Source: Pirellulaceae bacterium (lineage in GTDB: Bacteria > Planctomycetota > Planctomycetia > Pirellulales > Pirellulaceae). Taken from it: a DNA stretch of 64,000 nt. The stretch's first letter is position 1. Every line of letters starts with the position of its first letter. This document shows, one piece after another, positions 8,881 to 18,133 of this stretch. Where the stretch lies: assembly GCA_018402565.1 (NCBI GenBank), contig JAGYIQ010000001.1, positions 124,001 to 188,000 of the forward strand, given 5' to 3'. The translations under genes and the position numbers were made by a program. The notes under the pieces were generated by a model that saw only the letters and a program-made list of their open reading frames with translations, was not told where the DNA came from and did no database searches.

Positions 8881-10905
8881 ATGAAACAGATCCCTATGAA
8901 CGACCAACCGCCGCGCCGTCCCTGGTACTGGGGCCTGTGCCTTGCGCTGCTGATCCTCCAATCCTGGGCACCACTGGCTGGCCAGTCACGCTGGGTCGCC
9001 GCTCAATCCCTCTTCAATCGCTCGGCAACCACCGCGACTCGGTCCGCCATGCGTCCGACCAACCCACCCCCAGCCCAAGATTACTTCCGCGCCGCGCAAA
9101 CCATGCCCTGGGCCCCACCCAACACCGCGAGCAGCCTGTCCCCAGCAGGCGCCGCCCCCCGCGGACCCCAGCCGACGCCGACATCCGAGACAAGAGGCCC
9201 CCGCGCCGGTGCTGCCTTTCGTCCTGTGACTTACCAGAACCCGTCGGACACCTCTCTGCCCGCTGTCGACCCGCTGCCGCTCGACCCGCCTGCCTGGACA
9301 GCGGAGACTGATCCCTCGTCCAGCGATCCCGCAACCTGGGCCGACAACCCTGCTGCGGGCAACCGCGAGCGAATCGCCGCCCTGCCCAATCCACGCGCCC
9401 CCGCGCCGCTGCGGTTCGCCCCCGCCATCACGGCCGACGGTCTGGCGGGTAACTTGGGCAGTACCACGTACTTATTGGCGGAACAACCCAAGGCCGACGG
9501 TCGATTTCAATACGCGCCGCCGCTGATGTCGCCCGGCGCCGCCCAGGTCGATTATTCGCATTACGACTTCTCCGCCGACCCCATCTGTTGGGACCATTAC
9601 GATTCGGCCGCGCAACAAAATGTCTACGAGGGCAAGTCCCTAAATCGCAACCAACGTCCAATCGTCGAGTGGTTCAAGCCCTGGTATCAACGCGGCCAAC
9701 TGCGACCGGGCAACACCTTGTTAGGAACTCATAATCCGTTGATCCCCCAGTTCCTCGTGTACGGTGACTACCGCACCGGCTGGGCCTCCAATACCGCCAA
9801 CGGCAACAACTTCAGCGTCTGGGCTCACCGCTTGAATCTGGACTTCGACCTGCGACTCACGTCCACGGAACGGATCCACTGGTTCATGACTCCGCTGAAC
9901 CGCGGGCCGAATTTCACACGCTTGATCGACGATGGGGACCCGACGTTTGTCTCGGAGCTCAACCCAGACGTGCTGTTCGGCTTCTTCGAGGGCGACCTGG
10001 GAGCCATCTGGGGTGGCTTGACCAATCAGACGCTGCCATTCGACTTGCCGGTCGCCTTAGGCGTCATGCCATTGTTGTTCCAAAACGGCGTCTGGCTGGA
10101 AGATGCCTTCTTGGGCGTCGCCGCCACCATCCCCGCTCGCAACTCACCGAAACTCGACATCTCCAACATGGACACGACGTTTTTTGTCGGCTTCGACAAC
10201 ATCAGCAGCCCGGCGTTCAACAACGAGAACAGCGCTGCGCGGATGTATGGCGTGGCCACCTTCATTGAAGCGTGGGGTGGCTATGTCGAGATGAACTACG
10301 CCTACCTACAAGATCGCCGCGAACTCGACCGCAGCTACCACAACAGCAGTGTCGCTTACACACGTCGTTTCGGCACCTGGCTCTCCCACAGCACACGCGT
10401 GATCAATAACGCTGGCCAAGATCCCAACGGCATCGAACAAACCGCGGACGGGACCTTGCTCCTGTGGGAAAACTCTTTGATCACCAACTACCCGTCGACC
10501 CGCATTCCCTACTTCAACTTCTTCGCGGGCTTCGATCGACCCCAGTCGGCCGCTCGTGACCCCTTGGCCGGCGGCGTGCTCCGCAACACGGGCATCTTAT
10601 TCGAAACCGACGGACTGACGGGCTATCCGTTTTTGGACGACACCGCTAACAACACCCTGGGTGGAGCCGTCGGCCTCAATCTGTTGGCCGACGACTTCAG
10701 CCAACAACTCGTCTTGGAAACCGCTGCCGTGCTGCCCATGGCCGACAAGGTCTCGCAGGCTGGCGACCCGCAATACGGGTTCGGCCTGCGTTACCAAATC
10801 CCACTCAACAACTCGGTCATCCTCCGCTCGGATGCGATGTACGGTATCCAAGAATCGGGCAATGACCTGCAGGGCGTCCGCGTCGAGCTCCGCAAAAAAT
10901 GGTAG
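8881..10905 (+). CDS. Outer-membrane porin-like beta-barrel protein
   Basis: 674 residues from the ATG at 8881; an in-frame TTG at 8854 and ATG at 8896 are alternatives. A signal peptide (WYWGLCLALLILQSWAPLAG) leads into about 180 residues of Pro/Ala-rich linker. A long aromatic, Asn/Asp-rich region of alternating beta pattern follows (for example RLNLDFDLRLTSTERIHWFM), and the protein ends KKW, close to the aromatic terminus of outer-membrane barrels. It follows the five-haem cytochrome and is probably co-transcribed with it. No exact family was recognised. Confidence 0.75.
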   Translation: MKQIPMNDQPPRRPWYWGLCLALLILQSWAPLAGQSRWVAAQSLFNRSATTATRSAMRPTNPPPAQDYFRAAQTMPWAPPNTASSLSPAGAAPRGPQPTPTSETRGPRAGAAFRPVTYQNPSDTSLPAVDPLPLDPPAWTAETDPSSSDPATWADNPAAGNRERIAALPNPRAPAPLRFAPAITADGLAGNLGSTTYLLAEQPKADGRFQYAPPLMSPGAAQVDYSHYDFSADPICWDHYDSAAQQNVYEGKSLNRNQRPIVEWFKPWYQRGQLRPGNTLLGTHNPLIPQFLVYGDYRTGWASNTANGNNFSVWAHRLNLDFDLRLTSTERIHWFMTPLNRGPNFTRLIDDGDPTFVSELNPDVLFGFFEGDLGAIWGGLTNQTLPFDLPVALGVMPLLFQNGVWLEDAFLGVAATIPARNSPKLDISNMDTTFFVGFDNISSPAFNNENSAARMYGVATFIEAWGGYVEMNYAYLQDRRELDRSYHNSSVAYTRRFGTWLSHSTRVINNAGQDPNGIEQTADGTLLLWENSLITNYPSTRIPYFNFFAGFDRPQSAARDPLAGGVLRNTGILFETDGLTGYPFLDDTANNTLGGAVGLNLLADDFSQQLVLETAAVLPMADKVSQAGDPQYGFGLRYQIPLNNSVILRSDAMYGIQESGNDLQGVRVELRKKW

Positions 10906-10926
10906 TCTCCCACACGGGAGCCAACA

Positions 10927-12459
10927 TCAGTGCGGGCGAGGAAAGACGGGCCACACCGGATTGTCCTCGCGGTCGTACACCCGTTGGCCATTGACGAACG
11001 CCGTCTCGACGTACGTCCGGTAATCCAGCGGAGGGCCGTCCAAGATCAACAGGTCAGCGTCTTTGCCGACCTCCAAGCTCCCGACTCGATCGGCCAACCC
11101 CAAAAGTCGGGCTGGCACAATGGTCAAGGCCTCCAATGCCTTGGATTGGCTGGCACCACCCCGCACCAAAAACGCGGCCTCCAACGGCAGGCTGGTCAAG
11201 TCGCGACCAGCCAACCCATTCAAGCTAACCGAAGCCGCCAACGGAGCCACCGCAAACGGTATCCCCCGTCCTTCAAACAATAGCGGCATTTCGACGAAAC
11301 TTCCCGACCGGTCTTCCTCGCCGCGACGAGCATCGCGGCGGCTGCGCGGCGTCAGCACCGTCCCAGCCCCCGACTCCGACAATTCCGGAATCGCCAGCCA
11401 ACCTTCCGTCACGCCGTCCAGACAGAGTCGGTAATCCAGTTCCTTGGCCAAGGCGACCTGGCTGCGGATTTCGCTCAACGTCTCGGCCCGTGTCCGCAAG
11501 CGAACCTCGCCCTTGACCAAGGCAATCAAGCCATCGGTCACCGTCCCTTTGGCCGGCGGACGAGGACGCTCTTGTCCCTCTTTCAAGGCTTGGACCGTTT
11601 TTTCGTACTCCGCCAACTTCTGCAAGTACTCGCGGGCCGCCTTGATCTGCCGCCGCCAATTGTGCTGATTCAATGCACCAGACAAGGACCCTGGCGTCAC
11701 GTCGTAAAACGCATCTGCCTTGACCAACATGCCATCCAGGTGTCCATAGCTGAGCTTGATCACTGCATGGTTTCGTGTCGTGATCGGTGTGGGTGGCGTC
11801 TCTTCGATCGGCTCAAAAATCAGCGCGGGCAAACCACAACAGGGACATAAAGACACCGGTCGGCCGTAGTCCAAGTCGTCCTGCCGCTCGGTCAACTCCG
11901 CCAAGACCTCGTCGGCCTCCAAACCCAAAAAACGATCCTCACTCCGCCGTCGACCACCAGGCCCACCGCCTGCCGACAACTGAGCACAGCCTGTCGTGAT
12001 GCCCACTCCCAGCGCAAATCGCAGGTTGTTGTCAAACGGATTGAGGGAATCCTCCAGACGCGAACCCGCCGCCGGACTGCCACTGATCCCGGTGCCACTG
12101 AGGTTCAAACTGACAAAGCCCGGTGTGATCACTTTGCCCTTGGCGTCCACGATCTCTGCGCCCGCAGGTACTTCCAGACCCTGTCCCAGGCCAATGATCT
12201 TGCCATCTTTGAGCAAGACCGTAGCATTGCGCACGATGCCCTGAGTCACGGTATGGACATCGCCACCGACGATGGCAACCAACGGCGAAGTGGGAGCCGC
12301 CGGCGTTTTCGCGGCGTCAACCGCGGGCTCTTGGCCAACGGAGAACGGCGCACGGAGGGCCACCCACCCGCTGAGCCCCAGGCCCACGCCCACCCCCAGG
12401 GCTCGTCGACGCGTTACCTCAGCGGACCTCGGCTCGACATTAGCATTATCGATTTTCAT
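10927..12459 (-). CDS. Amidohydrolase-superfamily protein without the HxH metal motif, Tat-type signal
   Basis: 510 residues. The ATG at 12459 has a strong GGGAGGG site and overlaps the upstream gene by 14 bases. The N-terminus carries TRRRALG before a hydrophobic stretch, a twin-arginine export pattern unlike its neighbours. The composite beta-sandwich typical of amidohydrolases is clear (NATVLLKDGKIIGLG at the start; RVGSLEVGKDADLLILDGPP at the end). At the place of the first metal site the sequence reads PGFVSLNLSGTG instead of PGxxDxHxH. A CPCC motif (residues near 200) could bind metal. Last gene of a seven-gene run; probably non-catalytic. Confidence 0.88.
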   Translation of the reverse strand: MKIDNANVEPRSAEVTRRRALGVGVGLGLSGWVALRAPFSVGQEPAVDAAKTPAAPTSPLVAIVGGDVHTVTQGIVRNATVLLKDGKIIGLGQGLEVPAGAEIVDAKGKVITPGFVSLNLSGTGISGSPAAGSRLEDSLNPFDNNLRFALGVGITTGCAQLSAGGGPGGRRRSEDRFLGLEADEVLAELTERQDDLDYGRPVSLCPCCGLPALIFEPIEETPPTPITTRNHAVIKLSYGHLDGMLVKADAFYDVTPGSLSGALNQHNWRRQIKAAREYLQKLAEYEKTVQALKEGQERPRPPAKGTVTDGLIALVKGEVRLRTRAETLSEIRSQVALAKELDYRLCLDGVTEGWLAIPELSESGAGTVLTPRSRRDARRGEEDRSGSFVEMPLLFEGRGIPFAVAPLAASVSLNGLAGRDLTSLPLEAAFLVRGGASQSKALEALTIVPARLLGLADRVGSLEVGKDADLLILDGPPLDYRTYVETAFVNGQRVYDREDNPVWPVFPRPH

Positions 12460-14005
12460 AGACCAACTTCCCTCCCACATGCACTTGCTCCAAGCGTCCC
12501 ACATCGGTCAAAGGATCCCGATCGAAGACCAACAAGTTGGCTTGTTTGTTTGCTTCCAACGAACCCACCCACTTATCGATCCCCAAGGCCTGGGCCGGAT
12601 GCAGCGTCAACGCCTGAACCGCTCGGTCCGCATCCAAGCCGGTCTTGACCAAAGTCGCCACCGGGAACAACGGCGTGTCCTGCGACTGCTGGAAGTCCGC
12701 TTGATTGGCCGACAACGAGAAACTGAACGGAATCGACCGCGCACTCAACTCGCGTCCCACATTAAAGCGGATCGCACTGTTGGACACTTTTTCCAAGCGT
12801 GGTCGCACAATCACATGCACCCGGCTCCCCACCAACGCATCGCGGACTTGGTACAGATCGGTCGCATTGGCCACCAACAGCACCTTGGCCTTCTCCGCCG
12901 GTTTGACAATCTTCAAGACATGCAAGATCGCCGCCGCACTGTTGGCATTGATCAACACCGGCAATTCCCCCGCTCGGACTTTTTCCCACAGCCCGTCGGC
13001 GGGCGATGTCGCTGCCGCACCGCCAGCACTTCCACCGCCGCTGGCGCCTTCCGAACCCTCCTGCTGAAACTCAGCGTCAGTCAAATCGTCACTCGCCCAC
13101 TCGCCGACCACTTCCTCAGATCGGTTCTCGGTCGACATGTCCGCACCCGACTCGTCATCCTCCAGACGAGGTGGACGGCGACCGCGACCTGGCCCACCAG
13201 CTGGAGGTGCCGCGGCGGTGGCAGATCCCGCACGATTGGCTTGGCCCGAGATCCCTCGGCGAATAATTTCCAAAGAGGCCGCGTTGGGACTGGCGGCCGT
13301 AAACACGCGTTCTCCCCACGCCTCCTCCAACCCCTTGATTGTGCCGCCTTCAGACACCAGATGAGAGGAGGAAAACAGGGACAATCCGTAGCCGGAAGTC
13401 ACCCAATGCAAGGTGGTGACACCGCTCCGCATTGCCACCTGCGTCTGATCCGGATTGGGGTTCCACAAGTCGCGGACGCGCAACAATTCACCCGACTCCG
13501 CCGCACTGCCATCCCCAGGGATCTCGATCGTGCGACCGCCCACATTGATCACACGGCGCCCGCTGCTTCCTGAACCGGGACGCAGACTGCTGTCCACATA
13601 ATACGGATCCACAATTCCGGGCAGAACGGTTTTGCCACTCCAGTCGACCAACCGCGCATCGGCTGGGATCTCGACATCCACACCGACTTGCCACACCCTT
13701 CCATCGGCCACCAATAAAGTGGCATTCTGGAGAGTCCCCGCCGGTCCACCCGTGCGAACCGTGGCGCCCACGTACGCCGTGACGGGACCCGACGGCAGTT
13801 GCTTGTCACTGGCGACCGCTGCCTCAGCGGCTTTGTCTTGAACCAACGCACCCAGTGAGGCGCTGGACCACGGCCCGCTGGCCCACAGGACCAAGCCACA
13901 TATTCCACCCACGAGCAGGCGTCGCCGCGGTCCCGTCTTCACGGCAAGCCGATTGACCGCATGGACCGCATGGACCGAGTTGCCCGAGATCTTGTCTTGT
14001 CGCAT
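12446..14005 (-). CDS. Amidohydrolase-superfamily protein, degenerate metal site
   Basis: 519 residues from the ATG at 14005, which begins one base after the upstream stop and has GGAG upstream. Arg-rich start and hydrophobic segment (RRRLLVGGICGLVLWASG) suggest export. The amidohydrolase frame is recognisable at both ends (NATLLVADGRVWQVG; KWVGSLEANKQANLLVFDRDP). The metal-motif position reads PGIVDPYYVDSSL, so both histidines of HxH are missing. A Gly/Ala/Arg-rich loop of about 90 residues interrupts the barrel. Likely a pseudoenzyme. Confidence 0.88.
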   Translation of the reverse strand: MRQDKISGNSVHAVHAVNRLAVKTGPRRRLLVGGICGLVLWASGPWSSASLGALVQDKAAEAAVASDKQLPSGPVTAYVGATVRTGGPAGTLQNATLLVADGRVWQVGVDVEIPADARLVDWSGKTVLPGIVDPYYVDSSLRPGSGSSGRRVINVGGRTIEIPGDGSAAESGELLRVRDLWNPNPDQTQVAMRSGVTTLHWVTSGYGLSLFSSSHLVSEGGTIKGLEEAWGERVFTAASPNAASLEIIRRGISGQANRAGSATAAAPPAGGPGRGRRPPRLEDDESGADMSTENRSEEVVGEWASDDLTDAEFQQEGSEGASGGGSAGGAAATSPADGLWEKVRAGELPVLINANSAAAILHVLKIVKPAEKAKVLLVANATDLYQVRDALVGSRVHVIVRPRLEKVSNSAIRFNVGRELSARSIPFSFSLSANQADFQQSQDTPLFPVATLVKTGLDADRAVQALTLHPAQALGIDKWVGSLEANKQANLLVFDRDPLTDVGRLEQVHVGGKLVYENR

Positions 14006-14006
14006 G

Positions 14007-15371
14007 TTAGAATCGTCTCCGATCTTTGGCGGTGTCGTACACGCTGCGGCCGTCGATAAAGACCTGTTTGACATGGTGTCGCGGATCGATGATCGAACCC
14101 GTCAAAATCACGATGTCCGCATCCTTGCCCACCTCCAGCGAGCCGACGCGATCGTCGATCATCAGAGCCTTGGCCGGCTCGATCGTCACCCCGCGAATCG
14201 CTCGATCTTCCGTCCAACCAAACCGCACCGCCATCGTGGCCTGAAACGCCAACTCTTCTTGAGGGATCACCGGCGAGTCGGTGTTGATACCCAACACGTC
14301 CACACCACGATCTTCAAATTCCGCTAAAATACCGCGAATCTGGCCAATCTCTGGATCGTAGCGAAAGCCACGCGGCCCGGCCAACACCGGAATCCCCCGC
14401 TTGTTGATCTCGTCCGCCAACAAATAGCTGTCAAAGGTTCCGTGTCCAATAACCACTTTCAAGTTCATCTCATCATGCAAGATTCGCAACGTGGACTGGA
14501 CCACCTGGTAGGCCTGGGTGTGCACCAAGATCGGAATCTCCCCGCGGAACAGCGGCTTAAAATACTCTAGCCGCAAGTCGACCTCAGGCTTGGTCGCACG
14601 ACGCCCAGCCTCGAAGTCATCCCACTGTTGCACGTACAAACGACCCTCAATCAGCTGTTCGCGGATCACATGATTCATGCCGATGCGACCGGAGCCGACC
14701 TCGCCCGCCTGCCGTTCCGGGTTACCCGACTGAGCGATCTTCAAGACACCCGGGGCCCTCAAGATGACTTCTTCCGGCTTGCCTGGCCCCGTCTTCAACA
14801 ACACCCCCCAGCCACCCATGTTGGTACCGCTGCCGGGAATCTGGCAGACCGTCGTCACACCACCCGCAATCGCCACTTGCAACCGCGGATTGTGGGGAAT
14901 GATCTGGTCCCAGTTCCGCAGTTCCGGGTTCGTCTGATACACCATCTCGTTCAAGTCGCCCGACCCCGCCGTATGGCAGTGGGCCTCGACCAAACCCGGC
15001 ATCGCAAAGTGTTGCCGATGATCAATCACTTCATAACCCGCCGGAATCTCGATCTCAGCCGACGGTCCCACCGCTTGAATCTTGCCATCCGCGACCAAAA
15101 TTGTGCCACCCTCGATCGGGTCGCCCGCACAGGTGATCAGCTTGCCAACCAAAATCGCCAACCGCGGGGCTGGGCCACGCGAATCCGTCGCGGCCTCGGC
15201 CACAGCCGTTACGGCCGGGGCCGTTTCCGCTTCCTGAGCCGTCACGTACGCAAGCGACAGACAACTCCACACCAAACAAACGCCACCTGCAAACCATCGC
15301 TGCCGCCAACCCCGCGCCACTGGCTCACTCCCACCTTCACCGCTCCGCATCTTCAGCGCCTTGTTGCTCAT
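14007..15371 (-). CDS. Secreted metal-dependent amidohydrolase (the only one in the run with intact metal ligands)
   Basis: 454 residues; the ATG at 15371 overlaps the upstream stop (ATGA) and has GAGGGG before it. A signal peptide ends near AYVTAQ. All expected ligands of a binuclear or mononuclear amidohydrolase are visible: HCH at residues 131/133 (PGLVEAHCHTAG), His284 (PILVHTQA), His310 (VVIGHGTF) and Asp365 (GINTDSP). The C-terminal DRVGSLEVGKDADIVIL block closes the beta-sandwich. Related to imidazolonepropionase-like exported hydrolases; substrate unknown. Fifth gene in a seven-gene run whose other members lack these residues. Confidence 0.92.
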   Translation of the reverse strand: MSNKALKMRSGEGGSEPVARGWRQRWFAGGVCLVWSCLSLAYVTAQEAETAPAVTAVAEAATDSRGPAPRLAILVGKLITCAGDPIEGGTILVADGKIQAVGPSAEIEIPAGYEVIDHRQHFAMPGLVEAHCHTAGSGDLNEMVYQTNPELRNWDQIIPHNPRLQVAIAGGVTTVCQIPGSGTNMGGWGVLLKTGPGKPEEVILRAPGVLKIAQSGNPERQAGEVGSGRIGMNHVIREQLIEGRLYVQQWDDFEAGRRATKPEVDLRLEYFKPLFRGEIPILVHTQAYQVVQSTLRILHDEMNLKVVIGHGTFDSYLLADEINKRGIPVLAGPRGFRYDPEIGQIRGILAEFEDRGVDVLGINTDSPVIPQEELAFQATMAVRFGWTEDRAIRGVTIEPAKALMIDDRVGSLEVGKDADIVILTGSIIDPRHHVKQVFIDGRSVYDTAKDRRRF

Positions 15372-18133
15372 GGCTTGGCCCCTCGTCGATAAACCCATTG
15401 ACCGTCGATCATGACCGCCAACACTTGACTGGACGGATCAAACGGCGGACCACTCAACACGACCAGATCCGCCTCATGTCCAGGAGCCAATCGGCCGGTA
15501 CTCCCCAGACCGAATAACTCCGCCGCACCCACCGTTGCCGCGGACAAGGCCTCGTGGTCCGCCAGCCCCTGATGGACCGCGAATCCAATGGCGTAAGCCA
15601 ACCCAGACGCCGCACCCGACTTCGTCTGGAAGCCAAACGGCACTTGTTGCTGGGCCAAGACCTGCGGATAGTTGATCGATTGGCCATCGACCCGCCCGAA
15701 CAACTCCGGCCCAACAATAAACTTGGCTCCCGAAGTCGCCACCTCCGACGCCACTTGCTCCAAGCCCGGTCCACCCGCCAAAATCGTCTGGAGGGAAAAC
15801 TCTTGCCGAAACAACTTGAGCGCCAAGCGAATCGACAAGGCATCACCCGCCTCAACGATCGCCGGTATCTTGCCACCGAACAACGCCCGATAGGGCTCCA
15901 AGGCCTCCTGCGCTCGCGGCGGCTGTGGGGCCGCCGGCTTCTTCGGCGCAGCCGGGTCCTCGGTCGCCGCACCGTCTGCCGGCTTGGCTTCCGCCGGCGT
16001 CCCGTCAGCGGGCTTCCCGTCAGCGGGCTTGGCATCGGCGGGCTTGGCGTCCGTCGGTTTCCCGTTCGGCGTTCCGCTTTCGACCGACTTGGCATCGCCC
16101 ACAGGTTTGTCTGCAACTGGCTTATCGCCAGCGGGCTTGTCGCTGGCATCGCCTGGCGGCTTCGCCTCGCCACCCGCGGCCGCGGCCTCTTTCGCTTTCT
16201 TCTCGGCTTCGTACTTGGCCAACTCGGCCTCGTACGCTTTCAACTGGACCTGGTAGTCGGCCATGGCCGCGTCATGTTTGACCCACGACTCGTGATAGGC
16301 TTTTCCCGCTTGCAAGGTCCGCCGCAGCGAACTCTCGACCTGAGTCAGATTGCCCCGCACTTCAAACCGCAGCGCGACGGGATCCTGGATGACTCGCGGC
16401 CGATCCCCTAACTTGAACGCCACCACCGGGCTGGGCAAACTGCTGGAGCTCAGCAACCCCGTGGTAATGCCACCACGACGCGCCGCCGCGATGGCTTCGT
16501 CGTCCATCGCCAAATAGTCGCCCATTTTGGTCTGCAGCGGTAACCGCTCCGACACAGGAGCTCCCCAACCGACCACCGTGCCCAGATCGATCAGGCCGGG
16601 CACGATCACGGCCCCCGGGAAATGGTCGTGGGCAGCCGACAAAGGTGCCGACACCTGAGCACCCACACTGGTAATCTTCCCACCACTCACCGCCACTCGA
16701 CCTTGGGGAACCATCTGGCCATTGGCGAAAACGGCTCCCGCCGATACCACTCGTGTCTCCGCGCTCGCCTGGGACTCGTACACCGCTTGCCCATCGACAT
16801 AAGTGGCCTCCACGCGAGTCGCCGCCAGAAGTGGTCCACCGTTTAGCAGCACGAAGTCGGCATCCAGGCCCACGGCCAAACGTCCGACTCGGTCCGCGAC
16901 ACCCAACAATCGAGCCGGATTGGCGGTCAAGATACTCAGGACTTGCTCCGCCGATAGCCCGCCTTGCTGCAGCAACGCCGCCAAATACCGGACGTGTGGA
17001 ATGTCTTCGTCGGACTCCAGTCGCAAGGCCAACTTGTCGCCGGCACCGGCCGACACCAAGGCAGCCGCCATCTCCCACGCCGTCTGGCGCCGCGGCTCTT
17101 CGTCCTCAGCCGCCAACCCCCACACGCCCTCCAAACGCCCCGGTCGCACCCCCGGGCTCAAGATCACGCCACGCCAAGCGTCCGCTTGCCAATCAAGCTG
17201 CTCCAAGGCCGCGGTCGCCCGTGGCTGGACGATCAAGGCAGGTAACTCGAACCGGATCGCCAAGTCCACCGCCGCTTGCAACTCGGCTGCCGACCGAGCG
17301 GTCAGTCGCACGGTTTTACCCTGCCGCAAAATATCCGCTAAGGTCTCCAAGGCGACGTCGTTCGCTGCCGTGCCCAAGCTCGCGGCCGGGTCCAACTCGC
17401 CAGCCGCCTGAAACAGCGCCTGCAAACCAGTCACCGCGCCGCTCAAGTTGCCGGCCAACTGTGGCTGCGTCGGCAACAGCGGTCGCACCTCCGATACCGC
17501 ACCGACCGGCGGCTCGTAGACGGTCGGTGGACTGAACGCCGCGGCAGTCAACAACACCCGCAGGCTCTCGGACGACCGCAAAACGCGGGTCTCGATCGAC
17601 TCGCCGGCCAACTTGACCACCGACCCCTGGCCGGGCAGCAAACGGGCCGCACCAGGCGAGATTTGCACGGTCGTCACTCCCGCCGCCAACAGCTCTTGCC
17701 GCGGAGCAAAAAAGTCAAAGCCATCCACCGCTCGCACAGCCGGAGTGACCGCCAGTTCATCGTCTTCACCGCCCTCCGCCAACCCGGACTCGGCCAAGAT
17801 CAACCCAGGAATCATGGTCATGCCGCGGCGATCGTGCAGGACATAGCCAGTGGGAATAGGGGTCGAGTCCACGCTGCCCACGGCGACGATCTTGCCGTCC
17901 GCGACCAACAGCACCGCATCTGCGATCCGCTGTCCATCGCCCGTCCACAATTCACCGACCCGAAACGCCGCTCGCTCCGCGGCGTTGGTCGAAGACGCTC
18001 CCGTCGCCGCATCATCCGCCGCCGCAGATAGGGCAGGGCAGGGGCAGACTGCGGCCACGATCGCGAGCAACATCACCGACCAGCCGACTGGACCAATCCA
18101 CCCCGCTACCATCTTTCGTCGATCGGTACTCAT
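15368..18133 (-). CDS. Tandem two-domain amidohydrolase-like protein, both metal sites lost
   Basis: 921 residues, roughly twice the family length; the ATG at 18133 overlaps the upstream stop (ATGA). Signal peptide near residues 11-37. Domain 1 begins near residue 68 and closes with DRVGRLAVGLDADFVLLNGGP; domain 2 follows directly and closes with GSTGRLAPGHEADLVVLSGPP. At the two metal-motif positions the sequence reads PGLILAESG (residues 109-117) and PGLIDLGTVVG, so HxH is absent in both. Domain 2 holds a charged helix (KAYEAELAKYEAEKKAKEAA) and then a long KPADAKPAD-type low-complexity stretch. Probably non-catalytic. Confidence 0.88.
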   Translation of the reverse strand: MSTDRRKMVAGWIGPVGWSVMLLAIVAAVCPCPALSAAADDAATGASSTNAAERAAFRVGELWTGDGQRIADAVLLVADGKIVAVGSVDSTPIPTGYVLHDRRGMTMIPGLILAESGLAEGGEDDELAVTPAVRAVDGFDFFAPRQELLAAGVTTVQISPGAARLLPGQGSVVKLAGESIETRVLRSSESLRVLLTAAAFSPPTVYEPPVGAVSEVRPLLPTQPQLAGNLSGAVTGLQALFQAAGELDPAASLGTAANDVALETLADILRQGKTVRLTARSAAELQAAVDLAIRFELPALIVQPRATAALEQLDWQADAWRGVILSPGVRPGRLEGVWGLAAEDEEPRRQTAWEMAAALVSAGAGDKLALRLESDEDIPHVRYLAALLQQGGLSAEQVLSILTANPARLLGVADRVGRLAVGLDADFVLLNGGPLLAATRVEATYVDGQAVYESQASAETRVVSAGAVFANGQMVPQGRVAVSGGKITSVGAQVSAPLSAAHDHFPGAVIVPGLIDLGTVVGWGAPVSERLPLQTKMGDYLAMDDEAIAAARRGGITTGLLSSSSLPSPVVAFKLGDRPRVIQDPVALRFEVRGNLTQVESSLRRTLQAGKAYHESWVKHDAAMADYQVQLKAYEAELAKYEAEKKAKEAAAAGGEAKPPGDASDKPAGDKPVADKPVGDAKSVESGTPNGKPTDAKPADAKPADGKPADGTPAEAKPADGAATEDPAAPKKPAAPQPPRAQEALEPYRALFGGKIPAIVEAGDALSIRLALKLFRQEFSLQTILAGGPGLEQVASEVATSGAKFIVGPELFGRVDGQSINYPQVLAQQQVPFGFQTKSGAASGLAYAIGFAVHQGLADHEALSAATVGAAELFGLGSTGRLAPGHEADLVVLSGPPFDPSSQVLAVMIDGQWVYRRGAKP

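Noticed and set aside
12272..13573. 433-residue plus-strand frame opposite the amidohydrolase genes
   Set aside because: Overlaps two confident genes and has no ribosome site or recognisable domain.
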